DNA of 64,000 nucleotides from Gymnothorax reevesii (lineage: Eukaryota > Chordata > Actinopteri > Anguilliformes > Muraenidae), in contig CM056582.1 of assembly GCA_029721435.1 (NCBI GenBank), positions 35,546,611 through 35,610,610 of the forward strand, written 5' to 3'. Positions 32,197-43,735 of this stretch are shown here, piece after piece. The notes under the pieces are model-generated. The model ran no database searches, was not told where the DNA came from, and saw only the letters and a program-made list of their open reading frames with translations. Made by a program: the position numbers and the translations under genes. Position 1 is the stretch's first letter. Each line of letters begins with the position of its first letter.

Positions 32197-32604
32197 GCCC
32201 CCAGCCACAGGTACACAGCCCACAGTCAGCACGTCACCAACGTCAGCTTCCTGCACACTGACAGCCACGTGCTGTCCACGGGGGGCAAGGACTCCAGCAT
32301 CATGCAGTGGGCTGTGGTGGAGCGTAACCCCTCTCTGGGCCCCAGCGACGCCCTCTCTTTTGGGCTGGGGGAGGGGCTTATTCACAACGCCGCCCCCTGG
32401 GGTGAGGTCTCATTTCCAGCACAGGCACCCGCGGCTGGTGACCTCGCCGGGCTTCCGTCCACCTACAACGGACAAGTGCAGAGCTCGCCAGAGAGCACGC
32501 CCCCCCCTTCTGACAGCACTCTGAGCCCTGAGGATAGCCTGGAGCAGCCCAGCGATGACCTGGCCTCGCCCAATAATGAGCATGGACCCTCACTGCCTGA
32601 GTGA
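32197..32604 (+). CDS. eml4: EML4-like, terminal coding exon
   Basis: The acceptor TGTCTCAG is followed in phase 0 by APSHRYTAHSQHVTNVSF, the last WD repeat, closing with STGGKDSSIMQWAVVER. A Pro/Ser/Glu-rich tail of about 90 residues follows (SPESTPPPSDSTLS, EDSLEQPSDD) to TGA at 32602-32604. EML4 has such an acidic Ser/Pro tail after its last WD repeat, while EML1 and EML2 end soon after it; this supports the EML4 call. The intron to the previous exon is 287 bp. Higher GC than the surroundings marks it as host coding. The 3' untranslated region starts at 32605; I could not place its poly(A) site. Confidence 0.87.
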   Translation, partial: APSHRYTAHSQHVTNVSFLHTDSHVLSTGGKDSSIMQWAVVERNPSLGPSDALSFGLGEGLIHNAAPWGEVSFPAQAPAAGDLAGLPSTYNGQVQSSPESTPPPSDSTLSPEDSLEQPSDDLASPNNEHGPSLPE

Positions 32605-34449
32605 GCCTGGTATACACTCTGCTCTACTCTGAAGCAACCCCTAGTGGACAGCAGATGTCAGGTCAGCTCCCACAATGGAGTGCCGTAAACTGTTTTCGTA
32701 TGAGGACCTTTTTAAGATTTTTCTGAACAGAAGGGGACTTAAGAGAGCCTTTGACTTTTTCTTTGCGTCTTAGCTCTCAGCTTCATCTCATGTAAAAGAA
32801 TGAAGGGCAAGTGATCGATTCACAAATTTTGTTAGGCTCTCAGTATTTTCTAAATGGTTGAATGTCTGCATCTTATAAATCAGCTGAATGCAGTATTTCT
32901 GCTGAAATAACAGGAATACTGAAAGAAAAGTATTTAAATTACCACCGTGTATTATTTCTTTCAAGAGTTTTATGGTGAAACTTGTCAGTTTTCTGCATGT
33001 TTTTAAGGTGAAGTCATCTGTGAAGCTTCATTTGAAATTCAACTAAAAGGAGAAAGATGGTCTATAAAGGTTAAGTGCGTTGGCTGTGGTCCTAGTTTCG
33101 TTGTGATGTAAATCCCAGAGCTAATCCCCGTTTAACGATTCTCAGGGTGATCCTGCCAGGTATCACCTGGACATGCCAATCTTCAGTCATAGCCCCTGCT
33201 ACCATCCCTGACCTATTTCTCTGTTGTCCGAATGGACACGGTGTAGACTTCCAATGTGTAAAGCATCTAAAAAAAAAGACAGCCTCCCTTCACATGACAG
33301 CTAGGAGCTCCATAAATGTGATGTTCCTGGTGCACTGGCTGGTGAGCTGTGTGCGGGGGTTCACAGTGGTCAGCACACTGTATTTCAGCTCCACTGTCAT
33401 GACAACTGACCTGCCTGACCATACAGCTGTAGCGTGAACGGCTGAGCTATAAGAAGCTGTGATGTAACAGGTCAAACAAATTGTCTTTTTTCCAGCCTGT
33501 AGAATGGAGAGATTTAGCCACAATGCCTGCTGTACCTGCCCAGTACAGTATGCCCAGGCACAACACTCTTTAAATGTGCTTATTTTATAACGTGCCAGGC
33601 CATTCTTGGTGTTTTGGAGGCAGTGAAAATGCATGGAGTTCTGATGCTTTGTTTGTTTATGGTTCTGTGGGATCAAGGTCTCTTAGTGATTAATTGTGAA
33701 GCCTCTGCATGTGAAGTGTTACGTGAATGTAAAAAAGAAAGTGGATGAATATTATGTAATGCAAAGATGAAGTATTGTGAGAGGATAAATTCTGCAGCGA
33801 GCTGTGACGCTGGGCCAAGTTGCCACCAATGCTCTTTTCCTTCATGCTCAAAGCTTACCATTTACCTCCTACTGTACAGAGAATGTCTTTTCTCATCATG
33901 TCAGTTATAATATTTTTATTTCTGCAGCAGTGTTTTTGTTGCTTTTGACGAAGGAATTGTCAACCATCGTATTTTGTGGACTTACCCAGACTCTTGGGTG
34001 ACATAATCGACATAATCACAAAAACGACATAATCACATGAGCAAGTGGAGAACTTTAAGAAGGACACATCAAGTAGCCATATCCAGCTAGCAATATAGTT
34101 TGCAGCTACAAACTTTGCATAGGTGTAACTTGAAATCGGTCTTAATGTGAAATGAAAAAAGCACATGCTCACTGTACCTTCAACGAACTTGAGGCCTGCA
34201 CCCACTTCTGGTCACATGGCGTCCATGTCCATGAAACAGGTACAATCTTTCAGCTGATTTTTGCTGGCTTACTAGTTTTCAGAGGCACACTGTGTACTAC
34301 AATTCAACATTTGTCTACATTATCACTTTAAACTGCCCATTCCCTGTATATAATGGTTTTACTTTGTGGATATTTCAGTCGACAAACTTCTTATTTAGAA
34401 ATGGCGTTTACGCTGAAAACCAATTGAGCTATTGCCATGGTGCAGTGTC
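32605..34449 (+). other. EML4-like 3' untranslated region and flanking DNA
   Basis: No further coding signal. An unknown part immediately after the stop is presumably 3' UTR. The 96- and 128-codon frames around 33147-33676 lie on opposite strands over the same DNA and have no family features. Confidence 0.4.
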
Positions 34450-36200
34450 CATCGGTCTGACCATTCTTCATCCGTCAACGTTTATTAAAATAACTTCACA
34501 ACCTCCTGGCAGATTCAGATTAGACTTAGTTCAAGTGTTTCTCTTAGCCCTGAGCAAGAGTATGATTTTTTGCCTTGATTCAAAATCCAGTATGGCCACC
34601 CAAGCCTCTGATTGGCTGATGCATTTTCAACTTCTTCTCCTACTATCCAAGGCAGATTTGGATCAGACATGGTGTATTTATTTGTCTCATGGCCCCAACT
34701 AATTGTTGTTTTTTTTGGCGACGCATGTTCAAATTCTTCTACACTTCTAATCACCAGATTTTCATCAAACCTGGTGCAAATGTCTGTCTCATGGCCCTTA
34801 CTAAATTTTATTATTTTCAGGTCGATGTGGGATCCAATAAGGCTACCCTTGCCTCTGATTCCCTGGCGCATTTTTGAGTTCTTGCTACTTAGTACATTGG
34901 GATCAAAACTGCGACAGATGTTCGCCTGAATGCCCAGATAATGCATTGTTGTACAGCCCTGTTTCCAATGAAGTTGGCATGCAGTGTAAAATGTTAATTA
35001 ACACAGAATGCAATAATTTGCAAATCCTTTCAACCCTGTATTTAACTGATAATAGTATGAAGGCAACATGATGAGTGTAATAAATTTTTTAAATTTTGGA
35101 AAATATCTGCTTATTTTGAAATTGACTGGAAAAGAAAAGGGCCGGAAAAGTTGCATGATGCTAAAGAAATAAGCCTGGTGGAACATGTCACAGCCAGTTT
35201 CATGATTGGGTATAAAAAGAGCATCCCAGAGAGGCTAAGTTGTTCAGAAGTAAAGATGGTGAGGGCTTCAGCTCTTTGTGAAAATGGGCAAGCATGAAAT
35301 TTCAAAGAATTTGGTGATTTCATCATCTACAATAAATAGATTCTGAGAATCTGGAGAATTCTCTGTGAGCAAGGGATAAAGCCGAAAAATAATATTGAAT
35401 GACCGTAGTTTACCAATCAAAATGTGACATTTGCTTTAGAAGTCATGCCCAATGCATCTTTCCAGCTAAAGAAGGGATAGACCATCTGGCTTTATCTGCG
35501 CACAGTGTGAGGCCATTGCACATGGAATGGGTAACTTGCTCATCTGTGAATACAACCTAAATGGTGATGCTAAACCATATTTGGTACATATTACAACAAC
35601 ATGGCTCTGTGGTAAAAGAGTCTGGGTGCTGAACTGGCCTGCCTGCAATTCTGACCTGTCACCCAGGGAAAATGATTTGCACATTATGAAACAAAAAATC
35701 TGACAAAGGAGGCATTGACCAGCTGAAATCCTGCATCTAGCAAGAATGAGATGACATTTTTCTTTTAAAAACTACGGTAGTTGGTCTCCTGAGTTCCAAA
35801 ATGCTTACAGAGCATTGTTAAATGAGGAGGTGATGGAACAGTGGTAAGCATGCCCCTGTCCCAACGTTTTTGAAAAGTGTTGCTGGCATCAATGCAAAAT
35901 GACATGAACTTTTTTCAGTTTCAACATCTGAGGATTTGTTTGATACTCAATTATATATAGAGTTTAAATAATTGCAAAAATATAGTTTAAATGATTGCAA
36001 GTCATTACATTTTTTTTTTTTTTGTTATGTTTTACATAGCGTCCAAACTTCCATGGAAACGGGATTGTTCATTGAGTCGATTCAAACTCCATATGGTTGT
36101 CCTGGTATTTGATTTGTAGACCCATTTTCAACTTCTTCTCAATTTGCAGTGGATCTGGGTCACGCTTGCTATAAGTGTTCAAAACCTTGGTCCAGTTTAA
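34450..36200. repeat. Diverged tandem repeat array, split by a Tc1 relic
   Basis: Roughly 100-130-bp units share CAACTTCTTCT, GATCAGACATGGTG / TCAAACCTGGTGCAAATG, and GTCTCATGGCCC. Copies lie at about 34610-34710, 34720-34830 and 34830-34950, with another at 36080-36200 beyond the Tc1. Confidence 0.5.
34954..36067 (+). mobile_element. Tc1-type transposon relic
   Basis: Left end CAGCCCTGTTTCCAATGAAG and right end (reversed) CAATCCCGTTTCCATGGAAG are related inverted repeats. TA lies at 34952-34953; the right TA has mutated. On the + strand a decayed transposase is visible near 35560-35660 (ITTTWLCGKRVW, then LNWPACNSDLSP, where the family reads SPDLSPIEN). About 1.1 kb. Confidence 0.7.
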
Positions 36201-36660
36201 GTAGAAATATTTTTATTTTTAGTGTGCATGAATTAAAAATCCATTTAGTTTGGAACTTTCAAGACTGAATTGCTAAACCACATTTTCCTATATTACAGTA
36301 ATTTTACACCAAGGTAACTGTGCATTTAGCGCAATAACAAATTGTTTGCGTTTTTACATTACTTCAGTGCTTGCTGTAGATGAAAACATGATGAAACTAT
36401 GTCAGCATGTACAGTAGACTGGTATTTACTTTATAATACTGTATAACTGAAAAACATTGTGACACTGTCAACCCAGGCGAGCGATTCAAGCTCCATGGGC
36501 CTTGTTTAGAATGTGCGCTTTCAGCCAGCAGTATTCTATTGGGGCAGACCATTATACCCAAATAATCCAATGCATGTTTATAGTCATTTTAATTGTGTAT
36601 CATTATGGCATGTTCATTTTGTGGTCTGAAAACGTATTGTTTTGAAATTCTTCATGGTTT
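36068..36660. other. Unannotated AT-rich interval
   Basis: Beyond the tandem-repeat copy at 36080-36200 nothing is recognised. Confidence 0.3.
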
Positions 36661-36689
36661 GAAGTAGTGGTGCAATATGAGACTTTAAG

Positions 36690-36975
36690 TAATACCCTTA
36701 TAAAAATGTACTATAGTTAGCAATAGTTTACCACAGTAAAATTGATGTAAACCATAGTAAACTACACTTTACTTCAGTAAACTATAGTTTGTTGCAAATA
36801 TACTATAGTAATTGAATATCATTGCTATAGTTTACTATAGTAGAGGTTGACTTTTGTGATTTACTTTAGCATCACTATAGTGAACTACTGAGTAACTATA
36901 GTATATCTATAGTAATTCCACAAAAATACCATAGTTACTATAGAAAACTATAGTATTTTTACTGTAGTATTTTGT
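36690..36975. repeat. AT-rich array of ACTATAGT-type palindromes
   Basis: Repeated phrases such as AAACTATAGT, TACTATAGTA and TTTACTATAGTAG in both orientations over about 285 bp. It could fold extensively. No coding signal. Confidence 0.65.
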
Positions 36976-37057
36976 GGTAATTTATCATAAGGGTAATGGC
37001 AACAGTTACTGTAAAATCTATAAAGAAACTGTACCAGCAACGACAAGCTCGGTAGGT

Positions 37058-37060
<3 letters not shown>

Positions 37061-37122
<62 letters not shown>
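37061..37122. repeat. (TG)n microsatellite
   Basis: 31 uninterrupted TG dinucleotides, continuing as impure TG/CG/CT repeats to about 37156. Confidence 0.97.
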
Positions 37123-37127
<5 letters not shown>

Positions 37128-37456
37128 GTGCTTGCGGGTGTTTGTGTCTGTGTGTGAATAGTGATAAAGTGAAGAATCACGTTTTATGTGAATTTGTATA
37201 ATGGTTGCAAAATGAAATATTTACAATTGTTTCGCAGTCTGCCTCTCATTATAAAACAAGATTTGCCGGAACATGCACATTGTAGATTTGTAGTTAAGCC
37301 TTCAGCGACAGTGTGCACATGACAAGAGTTTACACAGCACTGGTGATTAAACTTTTCAAAGGATCATGTACTGGGCTAAACCTTTGTTGTAAACATGTAA
37401 ATGCTAACAGCACATTAAAACCACTAAGCCGCAAGCCTGAAACACAGTTTCTGCTA

Positions 37457-39070
37457 CACTCAACAAAAATATAAACGCAAAACTCTTGTTTTTGCTCCCA
37501 TTTGTCATGAGATGGACTCAAAAATCTAAAATTCATTCCAGATACACAATATTACCATTTCTCTCAAACATTGCTCACAAATCTGTCTAAATGTATGATA
37601 GTGAGCACTTTTGCTTTGCTGAGACAATCCATCCCACCTCAGAGGTGTGCCACATCAAGATGCTCATCAGACACCATGATTAGTGCACAGGTGTACCTTA
37701 GACTGTCCACAATAAAAGGCCACCCTGAAATGTGCAGTTTTTGCTTTATTGGGGGTCTGGGGACTCAGAACCAGTCAGTATCTGGTGTGACCACCATTTG
37801 CCTCATGCAGTGCAACACATCTTCTTCGCATAGAGTTTATCAGATTGTCAATTGTGGCCTGTGGAATGTTGGTCCACTCCTCTTCAATGGCTGCGCGAAG
37901 TTGCTGGATATTAGTGGGAACTGGTACGCGCTGTCGTATACGTCGGTCAAGCACATCCCAAACATGCTCAATGGGTGACATGTCCGGTGAGTATGCTGGC
38001 CATGCAAGAACTGGGACATCTTCAGCTTCCAAGAATTGTGTACAGATCCTTGCAACATGGGGCCGTGCATTATCTTGCTGAAACATGAGGTGATGTTCAT
38101 GGATGTATGGCACAACAATGGGCCTCAGGATCTCATCACGATATCTCTGTGCATTCAAAATGCCATCAATAAAATGCACCTGTGTTCTTCGTCCATAACA
38201 GATGCCGGCCCATACCATAACCCCACCACCACCATGGGCCACTCAATCCACAACATTGACATCAGCAAAGCGCTCACCCACACGACGCCATACACGCTGT
38301 CTGCCATCTGCCCTGAACAATGTAAACCGAGATTCATCCGTGAAGAGAACACCTCTCCAACGTGCCAGATGCCATCGAATGTGAGCATTAGCCCACTCAA
38401 GTCTGTTACGGCGACGATCTGGAGTCAGGTTGAGACCCCGATGAGGACGACGAGCATGCAGTTGAGCTTCCCTGAGACGGTTTCTGACAGTTTGTGCAGA
38501 AATTCTTTGGGTATGCAAACCAATTGTTTCAGCAGCTGTCTGAGTAGCTGGTCTCAGACGATCTTGGAGGTGAACCTGCTGGATGTGGAGGTCCTGGGCT
38601 GGTGTGGTTACACGTGGTCTGCGGTTGTGAGGCCGGTTGGATGTACTGCCATATTCTCTGAAACGCCTTTGGAGACGGCTTATGGTGGAGAAATGAACAT
38701 TCAATGCCTGAGCAACAGATCTGGTTGACATTCCTGCTGTCAGCATGCCAATTGCACGCTCCCCCAATGCTTGCACCATCTGTGGCATTTTGCTGTGAGA
38801 CAAAACTGCACATTTCAGAGTGGCCTTTTATTGTGGGCAGTCTAAGGTTCACCTGTGCACTAATCATGGTGTCTGATGAGTATCTTGATGTGGGATGGAT
38901 TGTCTCAGCAAAGCAAAAGTGCTCACTATCACACATTTAGACAGATTTGTGAACAATGTTTGAGAGAAATGGTAATATTTTGTATCTGGAATGAATTTTA
39001 GATCTTTGAGTCCATCTCATGACAAATGGGAGCAAAAACAAAAGTGTTGCGTTAATATTTTTGTTGAGTG
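37457..39070 (-). mobile_element. Tc1 transposon with long inverted repeats
   Basis: 1614 bp flanked by TA (37455-37456, 39071-39072). The inverted arms are about 270-280 bp each (37457 to about 37740, and about 38795 to 39070), almost identical apart from a short deletion in one arm. The transposase lies on the minus strand. Confidence 0.95.
37775..38803 (-). pseudogene. Tc1 transposase, complete except for one stop codon
   Basis: 343 codons including the ends, with a single TGA at 38243-38245, probably a CGA-to-TGA change. The N-terminal DNA-binding domain (STRSVAQALNVHFSTISRLQRRF) and an HTH-linker with RPRVTTPAQ precede the catalytic core. The first Asp is in FTDESRF, the second in QQDNARPH, and the Glu in SPDMSPIEHVWD, i.e. 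DD34E. All catalytic residues are intact. It ends ...GGHTRY. With near-identical arms this is a young copy disabled by one point mutation, unless the stop is read through. Confidence 0.94.
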
Positions 39071-39281
39071 TATTTATACAAAAAGTTGATTGGTACCGGT
39101 GTATTCACTTAGGAGAAATTTGTGCGTATTACCTTATTAATTTTGACATTATTACTGAATTAGTACAGCCCAAAGTAAGTCAGTGCTCGATTAACGTCTG
39201 CGCCTGCAGCCATTATTGATGGCGAGATTTGCTATACATAGTGGGGTCACATGACGAACTTCCCCTATCAAAATGGCTTAA

Positions 39282-40386
39282 AGGGATAGTTAACTTTTTT
39301 GAAGTGGGGTTGTATGAGCTACAAATAGCCTCTATTCACATTAGATGCTGTAGAAAGCTCCCTGCTCTCCCCCAGTTAGCCGCACCAGCGCCTAGTGCTG
39401 GACAGAGATTTGCGCAATACACTGTTGTGAACGGTCCGAAAGTAACAGCGCATTTTCACGGCATCAAAGAGGTCCTACCTGAATACACCACTTTAATTGT
39501 ACACTATATTACATAAATTTACAGCGCTTCAGCTGCTCAGAAAAAAAAACCCAGTCACTCCTGAACTAACCAACTGACGTATTTGGAGTAAACTGCGCGC
39601 CCTAGCGATCAGCTGTCTGGTCAGACTCTTATAGGTTTGTGGCAGAGACATCATTTCAATGGCATAGAATTACATCTGAAATTTTTTTTTTAAATTCCCT
39701 ATTGTAACCAGCAGCAGATACAGTCTGTGGCTGCGTAGATGCCATGTGACATCAATTTGTGCTGCAATGTTACATTAGACTTTTTCACAGGCGTTTCACT
39801 CTCTTACCCGATGCTTGGGTACAGCAGTGCTCTTCAGCGTGCACCGTTGAGATTTGTCTGAATGTAGCCTAACGAAATCCTCTTTGATAAAATGAATACT
39901 GCAAGCACACAGTGGCCATTTTCAAAATGTTTGCACGAGTTTATCGAACGTTCGACCTCGCAACTGCAGTTACAGTGACCCAAACAGCTGATCTTCTTTT
40001 TCTTCATCTCTCTGTTTAACTGGCGGATCACCAAACAGCTGATCGCTACAGCGCGCAGTTTCCTAAGATGCGCCGCGTGGAGGAATACTTCAGTTGGTTA
40101 GTTCAAGAGCAACTGTGTTTTTTCTGAGCAGCTGAAGCACTGTAAATTATTTTTTTTTAATATATAGCATACAATTGAAATGGTGTATTATTTTCAGGTA
40201 GGACCTCTTTTAGGTCGCAAAAATACACTGTTTCTCTGGGCCCGCTCACAACAGTGTATCGCCTAAATTTCCACCCAGCACTATGGGCAACCTGGAAGTG
40301 ATCAGAGAGCTTTCTACTGCATCTAATGTAAGTAGTGGCAAGTTGTAGCTCATACAACCCCACTTCAAAGAAAGTGAACTATCCAT
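39282..40386. mobile_element. Fold-back element with ~350-bp inverted arms (Angel/TTAA type)
   Basis: Starts AGGGATAGTT and ends with the inverted equivalent ACTATCCAT, flanked by TTAA (39278-39281, 40387-40390). The left arm (to about 39625) and right arm (from about 40030) are alignable along their length, for example GAAGTGGGGTTGTATGAGCT and its complement. The loop is about 400 bp. No transposase. AAAGGGATAGTT ends are typical of the teleost Angel group of inverted-repeat elements. Confidence 0.85.
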
Positions 40387-40390
40387 TTAA

Positions 40391-41319
40391 TCAATGGGAA
40401 TACATAAGTGAAGTCGTACTGCTATATTTTCACCATCTACATCTAAATAGCAAACAGAGGAATTTATCAGAAAGAGAGATACCTCCACAGTCACTGTTGG
40501 CAATGCTTTCAACAGATGGAGACTTAAAAACTGAAGAACAAATGACTAATACACTGTTGGACAGGTGAAGTCGTTTGCAGTGTCGTTCATTGCCTTTTGT
40601 AGATTTTATTCACAATTCCAAACACATCCCATATTAGCGTGTTTCTAATATTTTCTTGTTGAGCATTACAGGTGTCAAACAGCCAAGGTAATTTCAATAC
40701 CAAGTCAGCCAGCCAGAGATATTAATTGTTTAAAACATCCGAATAACACTGGTGTAATGCTGCTCACTTCCATGCATGGAGCGACATCCACGCCACTAGT
40801 TAATGCGAATGTTTGTGCTTTTCTGATTAAATACATGACAAACTCTTATTTCACTTAATTTTATATAACACCTATATAGGTTCAATATGGGATATTTTTC
40901 TTGGCTTGGCACCTTTGAAAAGAGAAATCAAATGACCAGTTGAATAAGGCTGCCTACTCGTCGAAGTTCATGTCCGTGTTATTACAGGATGATAAAACTA
41001 TTGGGCCATCGAGGTGAACCTAAATGCATTGTTCTTTCTTTGTAAAATATTCATTTTGTTTCTAAGTATAAATCATTTACAGGCTTATATTATTGTGTCA
41101 TTATTCACGATTGTATACCAGATGTGTGACCATTTTTGAAGATGAACATTTTAAAACCTGTTACTTTACTATGCCGAAGACTAGCACATTTGAGTTTCAT
41201 ATCCAAAAGGATAATAAAACATTTGGCTGTGATAATCAAGAACAGTAAGCACCAAAATTCACGGTAATGCCACCTTGTCCCCTAAAATAAGATGCATTAC
41301 TTTTAAATGTATTGTAATT
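40391..41319. other. Unannotated interval
   Basis: No feature recognised between the fold-back element and the CR1 tail. Confidence 0.35.
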
Positions 41320-43024
41320 TTAACATAACATAACATAACATGAATGGCAAGAACAGGCCTTTCAGCCCAACTAAGCTCGCCAGTTTCTTTATACTATTGT
41401 AAATATATCCCTTCAGATACTAAATGACTCAATGGTATCTACTGTAGCTTTAGGTCAATCCTGCTCTTGAAAACCCCCAAGGTCTCTGCCTCAACAATAT
41501 GGTCAGGTAAGCTATTCCACATTGAAATTACTCTTTGGGTGAAGTAATATTTCTGAATATCAGTACTAAATTTACCTTTGGTCAACTTCCATTTGTGACC
41601 CCGAGTTCTACTAACAACACTTGGCCGAAGGAATCCTACATGATTCACTTTGTTAATCCCTTTAACATATTTAAAGACCTCAATCAAATCACCCCTGAGT
41701 CTCCTTTTCCTAAGACTAAAGAGATTTAGGATTTTCAGCCTCTTCTAGCTTTCATCTTTTATACCTGGAATAAGCTTAATGGCTCTTCTCTGAACTTTCT
41801 CTAGAGCCTCTATACCTCTCTTAAAGTATGGTCCCCAGAACTGTACACAATACTCCAGGTGTGGTCTAACGAACGTGTTGTACAGAAGAAGCATCACCTC
41901 CTTAGATTTGTACTCAATACTTTTGGCAATGTATCCTAGCATCCGATTAGCTTTTTTAACTGCTACAGCACAATGGCTAGAACCTGTGAGGGTTGGGTTA
42001 ACAATCACTCCCAGATCTTTCTCGTGTGCAGCACATTCCAGTTTTAAATCTCCCATAAAGTAATCCCGTCTAATGTTTTTATTCCCTACATGTATAACTT
42101 TACATTTTGCTAGATTAAATTTCATTTGCCACATTTCTGCCCAATTCTGGATTCTATCCAAATCATCCTGAATCACTTTAGTGGACCCTGGACTATTTGC
42201 CAAACTCCCCAATTTAGTGTCATCTGCAAATTTAACCAATCTGCTCTCAATATTCCTATCGAGGTCATTAATGTAAATGAGGAATAGCAGGGGTCCCAAC
42301 ACTGATCCCTGTGGGACGCCACTCCCCACCATACCCAGCTCAGATGAGATATCACTGACCACTACTCTTTGTGTTCTGTCCTGTAACCAGTTTTGAATCC
42401 ACTTCAGAATACCTCCTGTAACTCCAATGGAGCTCATTTTAAAAATTAGTCTCTTATGTGGTACTCTATCAAATGCTTTCTGAAAATCCAAGTATATGAT
42501 GTCATAAGCCCTGCTCTGGTCGTAAGTCCTGGTGGCCTCTTCAAAAAATTCCAAAAGGTTTGTTAGGCATGACCTTCCCTTCCGAAAACCATGTTGACTA
42601 TCTCTCAAGATACTGTTGCGTTCAAGAAATAAGTCCAGCTCATCTTTTATGATAGATTCCAATATTTTGCACGAAATGCAAGTTAAACTCACTGGCCTGT
42701 AGTTTCCTGGCTCGGTACGGTTCCCTTTCTTATATATTGGTATTATATTGCCCTGTTTCCAATCATTTGGTATTTCTCCAGTTTCTAAAGACCGTCTGAA
42801 GATGGCGGATAGCGGCTTAAAGATGAACTCACCAGCTTCCCTGAGCACTCTAGGATATAAGCCATCAGGACCCGCCGCCTTATCTGCTTTTAGTTTATGC
42901 AACTTGTCTAATACTTTGTTATCCCGAACCTCAATTTCCGCTAAATAATCTTGAGCATTTGACATGCCCTCTAGCCAAATAAAGACCCCCTCTGAGGTAA
43001 AATTCTCAACAAAGTAACTGTTAA
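41320..43024 (-). mobile_element. CR1-type LINE, 5'-truncated copy
   Basis: Shares long near-identical stretches with 52119-54300 on the same strand. The 3' end is an (AACAT)n tail on the plus strand (41320-41341), i.e. TTATG repeats on the coding strand. It is truncated near 43024, inside ORF2 upstream of RT, as is common for LINEs. Confidence 0.9.
41439..42965 (-). pseudogene. CR1-type reverse transcriptase (ORF2 C-terminal part)
   Basis: A 406-codon open stretch (42965-41745), then a frameshift, and the last 82 codons (41687-41439). RT motifs are in order: LKADKAAGPDGLYPRVL; GNIIPIYKKG; NYRPVSLTCI; QHGFRKGRSCLTNLLEF; YLDFQKAFDRVPH; VPQGSVLGPLLFLIYINDL; and the catalytic KFADDTKL. They are followed by the CR1 thumb/C-terminal block (HEKDLGVIV, KKANRMLGYI, RPHLEYCVQFWGP). 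Catalytic residues are intact. The endonuclease is absent because of 5' truncation. The Met at 42965 is internal, not a real start. Confidence 0.92.
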
Positions 43025-43439
43025 AGGCAACAAGTTATGCTTGTTGAATTTTGAATCAATATATTTAAATTCTGCTCAACATTATGCAAACAGAACTTAG
43101 AAATGTGTTTGATTTGTGTACTTCTTATATGGACTGAACATTTCTTTTGGAATTGTGGAGATATGGGAGAAATGACACTCTCAATAGATGGTACCACTTT
43201 GACGGACAGAGTAACACATTTTATGACAGAAAATAATTTTAAATTCTCCTTTTTGTTCACTTTGAGTTCATCAACTTAATACATTAGAAAAAGGTTCATC
43301 TGTACTTTGTCTGTTTCATTCAAAAACGTGTAACAAATCTGTTATCTCAAAAAAATTAGAGACGACAAATTTGGTTCAGTTTGTGCCTGCTTTCCACCAG
43401 CATGCCATGTCACCGTTTATAAACTGGTGAGTAGTGGGC

Positions 43440-43735
43440 TTGAGGTGGTAATGCAGTAGCCTGAGCAGCACCTGCCTTACAGCGAGAAGGTGGTGGGTTT
43501 GAGATTGGCTCAGGGCCTTTTTGCATGGAGTTTGCATGTTCTCCCTCTGTCTATGTTGATTTCCGCCTGCAGTCTTAAGACATGCACATCGGGCTAATTG
43601 GAGGCACAAAATTGCCCACAAGTGTGAGTGAATGGTGTATGCACCCTGTGATGGATTGGCGAGCTGTCCAGGGTGGGTCCCTGCCTTTCGCTCAGAGTCG
43701 GCTGGGATGGACAGACTTTGGGCTTCCTAACTATT
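43440..43735 (+). repeat. tRNA-derived SINE relic (same family as 49834)
   Basis: Diverged copy sharing GGAGTTTGCATGTTCTCCC, AAGACATGCACATC, GGCTAATTGGAG, AAATTGCCCA and CAGGGTGGGTCCCTGCCTTT with the SINE at 49834-50179. No clear target duplication. Confidence 0.75.

Noticed and set aside
33147..33676. Overlapping 96- and 128-codon frames on opposite strands downstream of the EML4-like stop.
   Set aside because: No recognisable domain; likely chance frames in 3' UTR or intergenic DNA.
36959..37201. Cys-Val and His-Thr repeat proteins on both strands.
   Set aside because: Translation of the (TG)n microsatellite.
39229..40363. Two similar frames, 39229-39516 (+) and 40157-40363 (-).
   Set aside because: They are the two inverted arms of the fold-back element read in opposite directions, not a duplicated gene.
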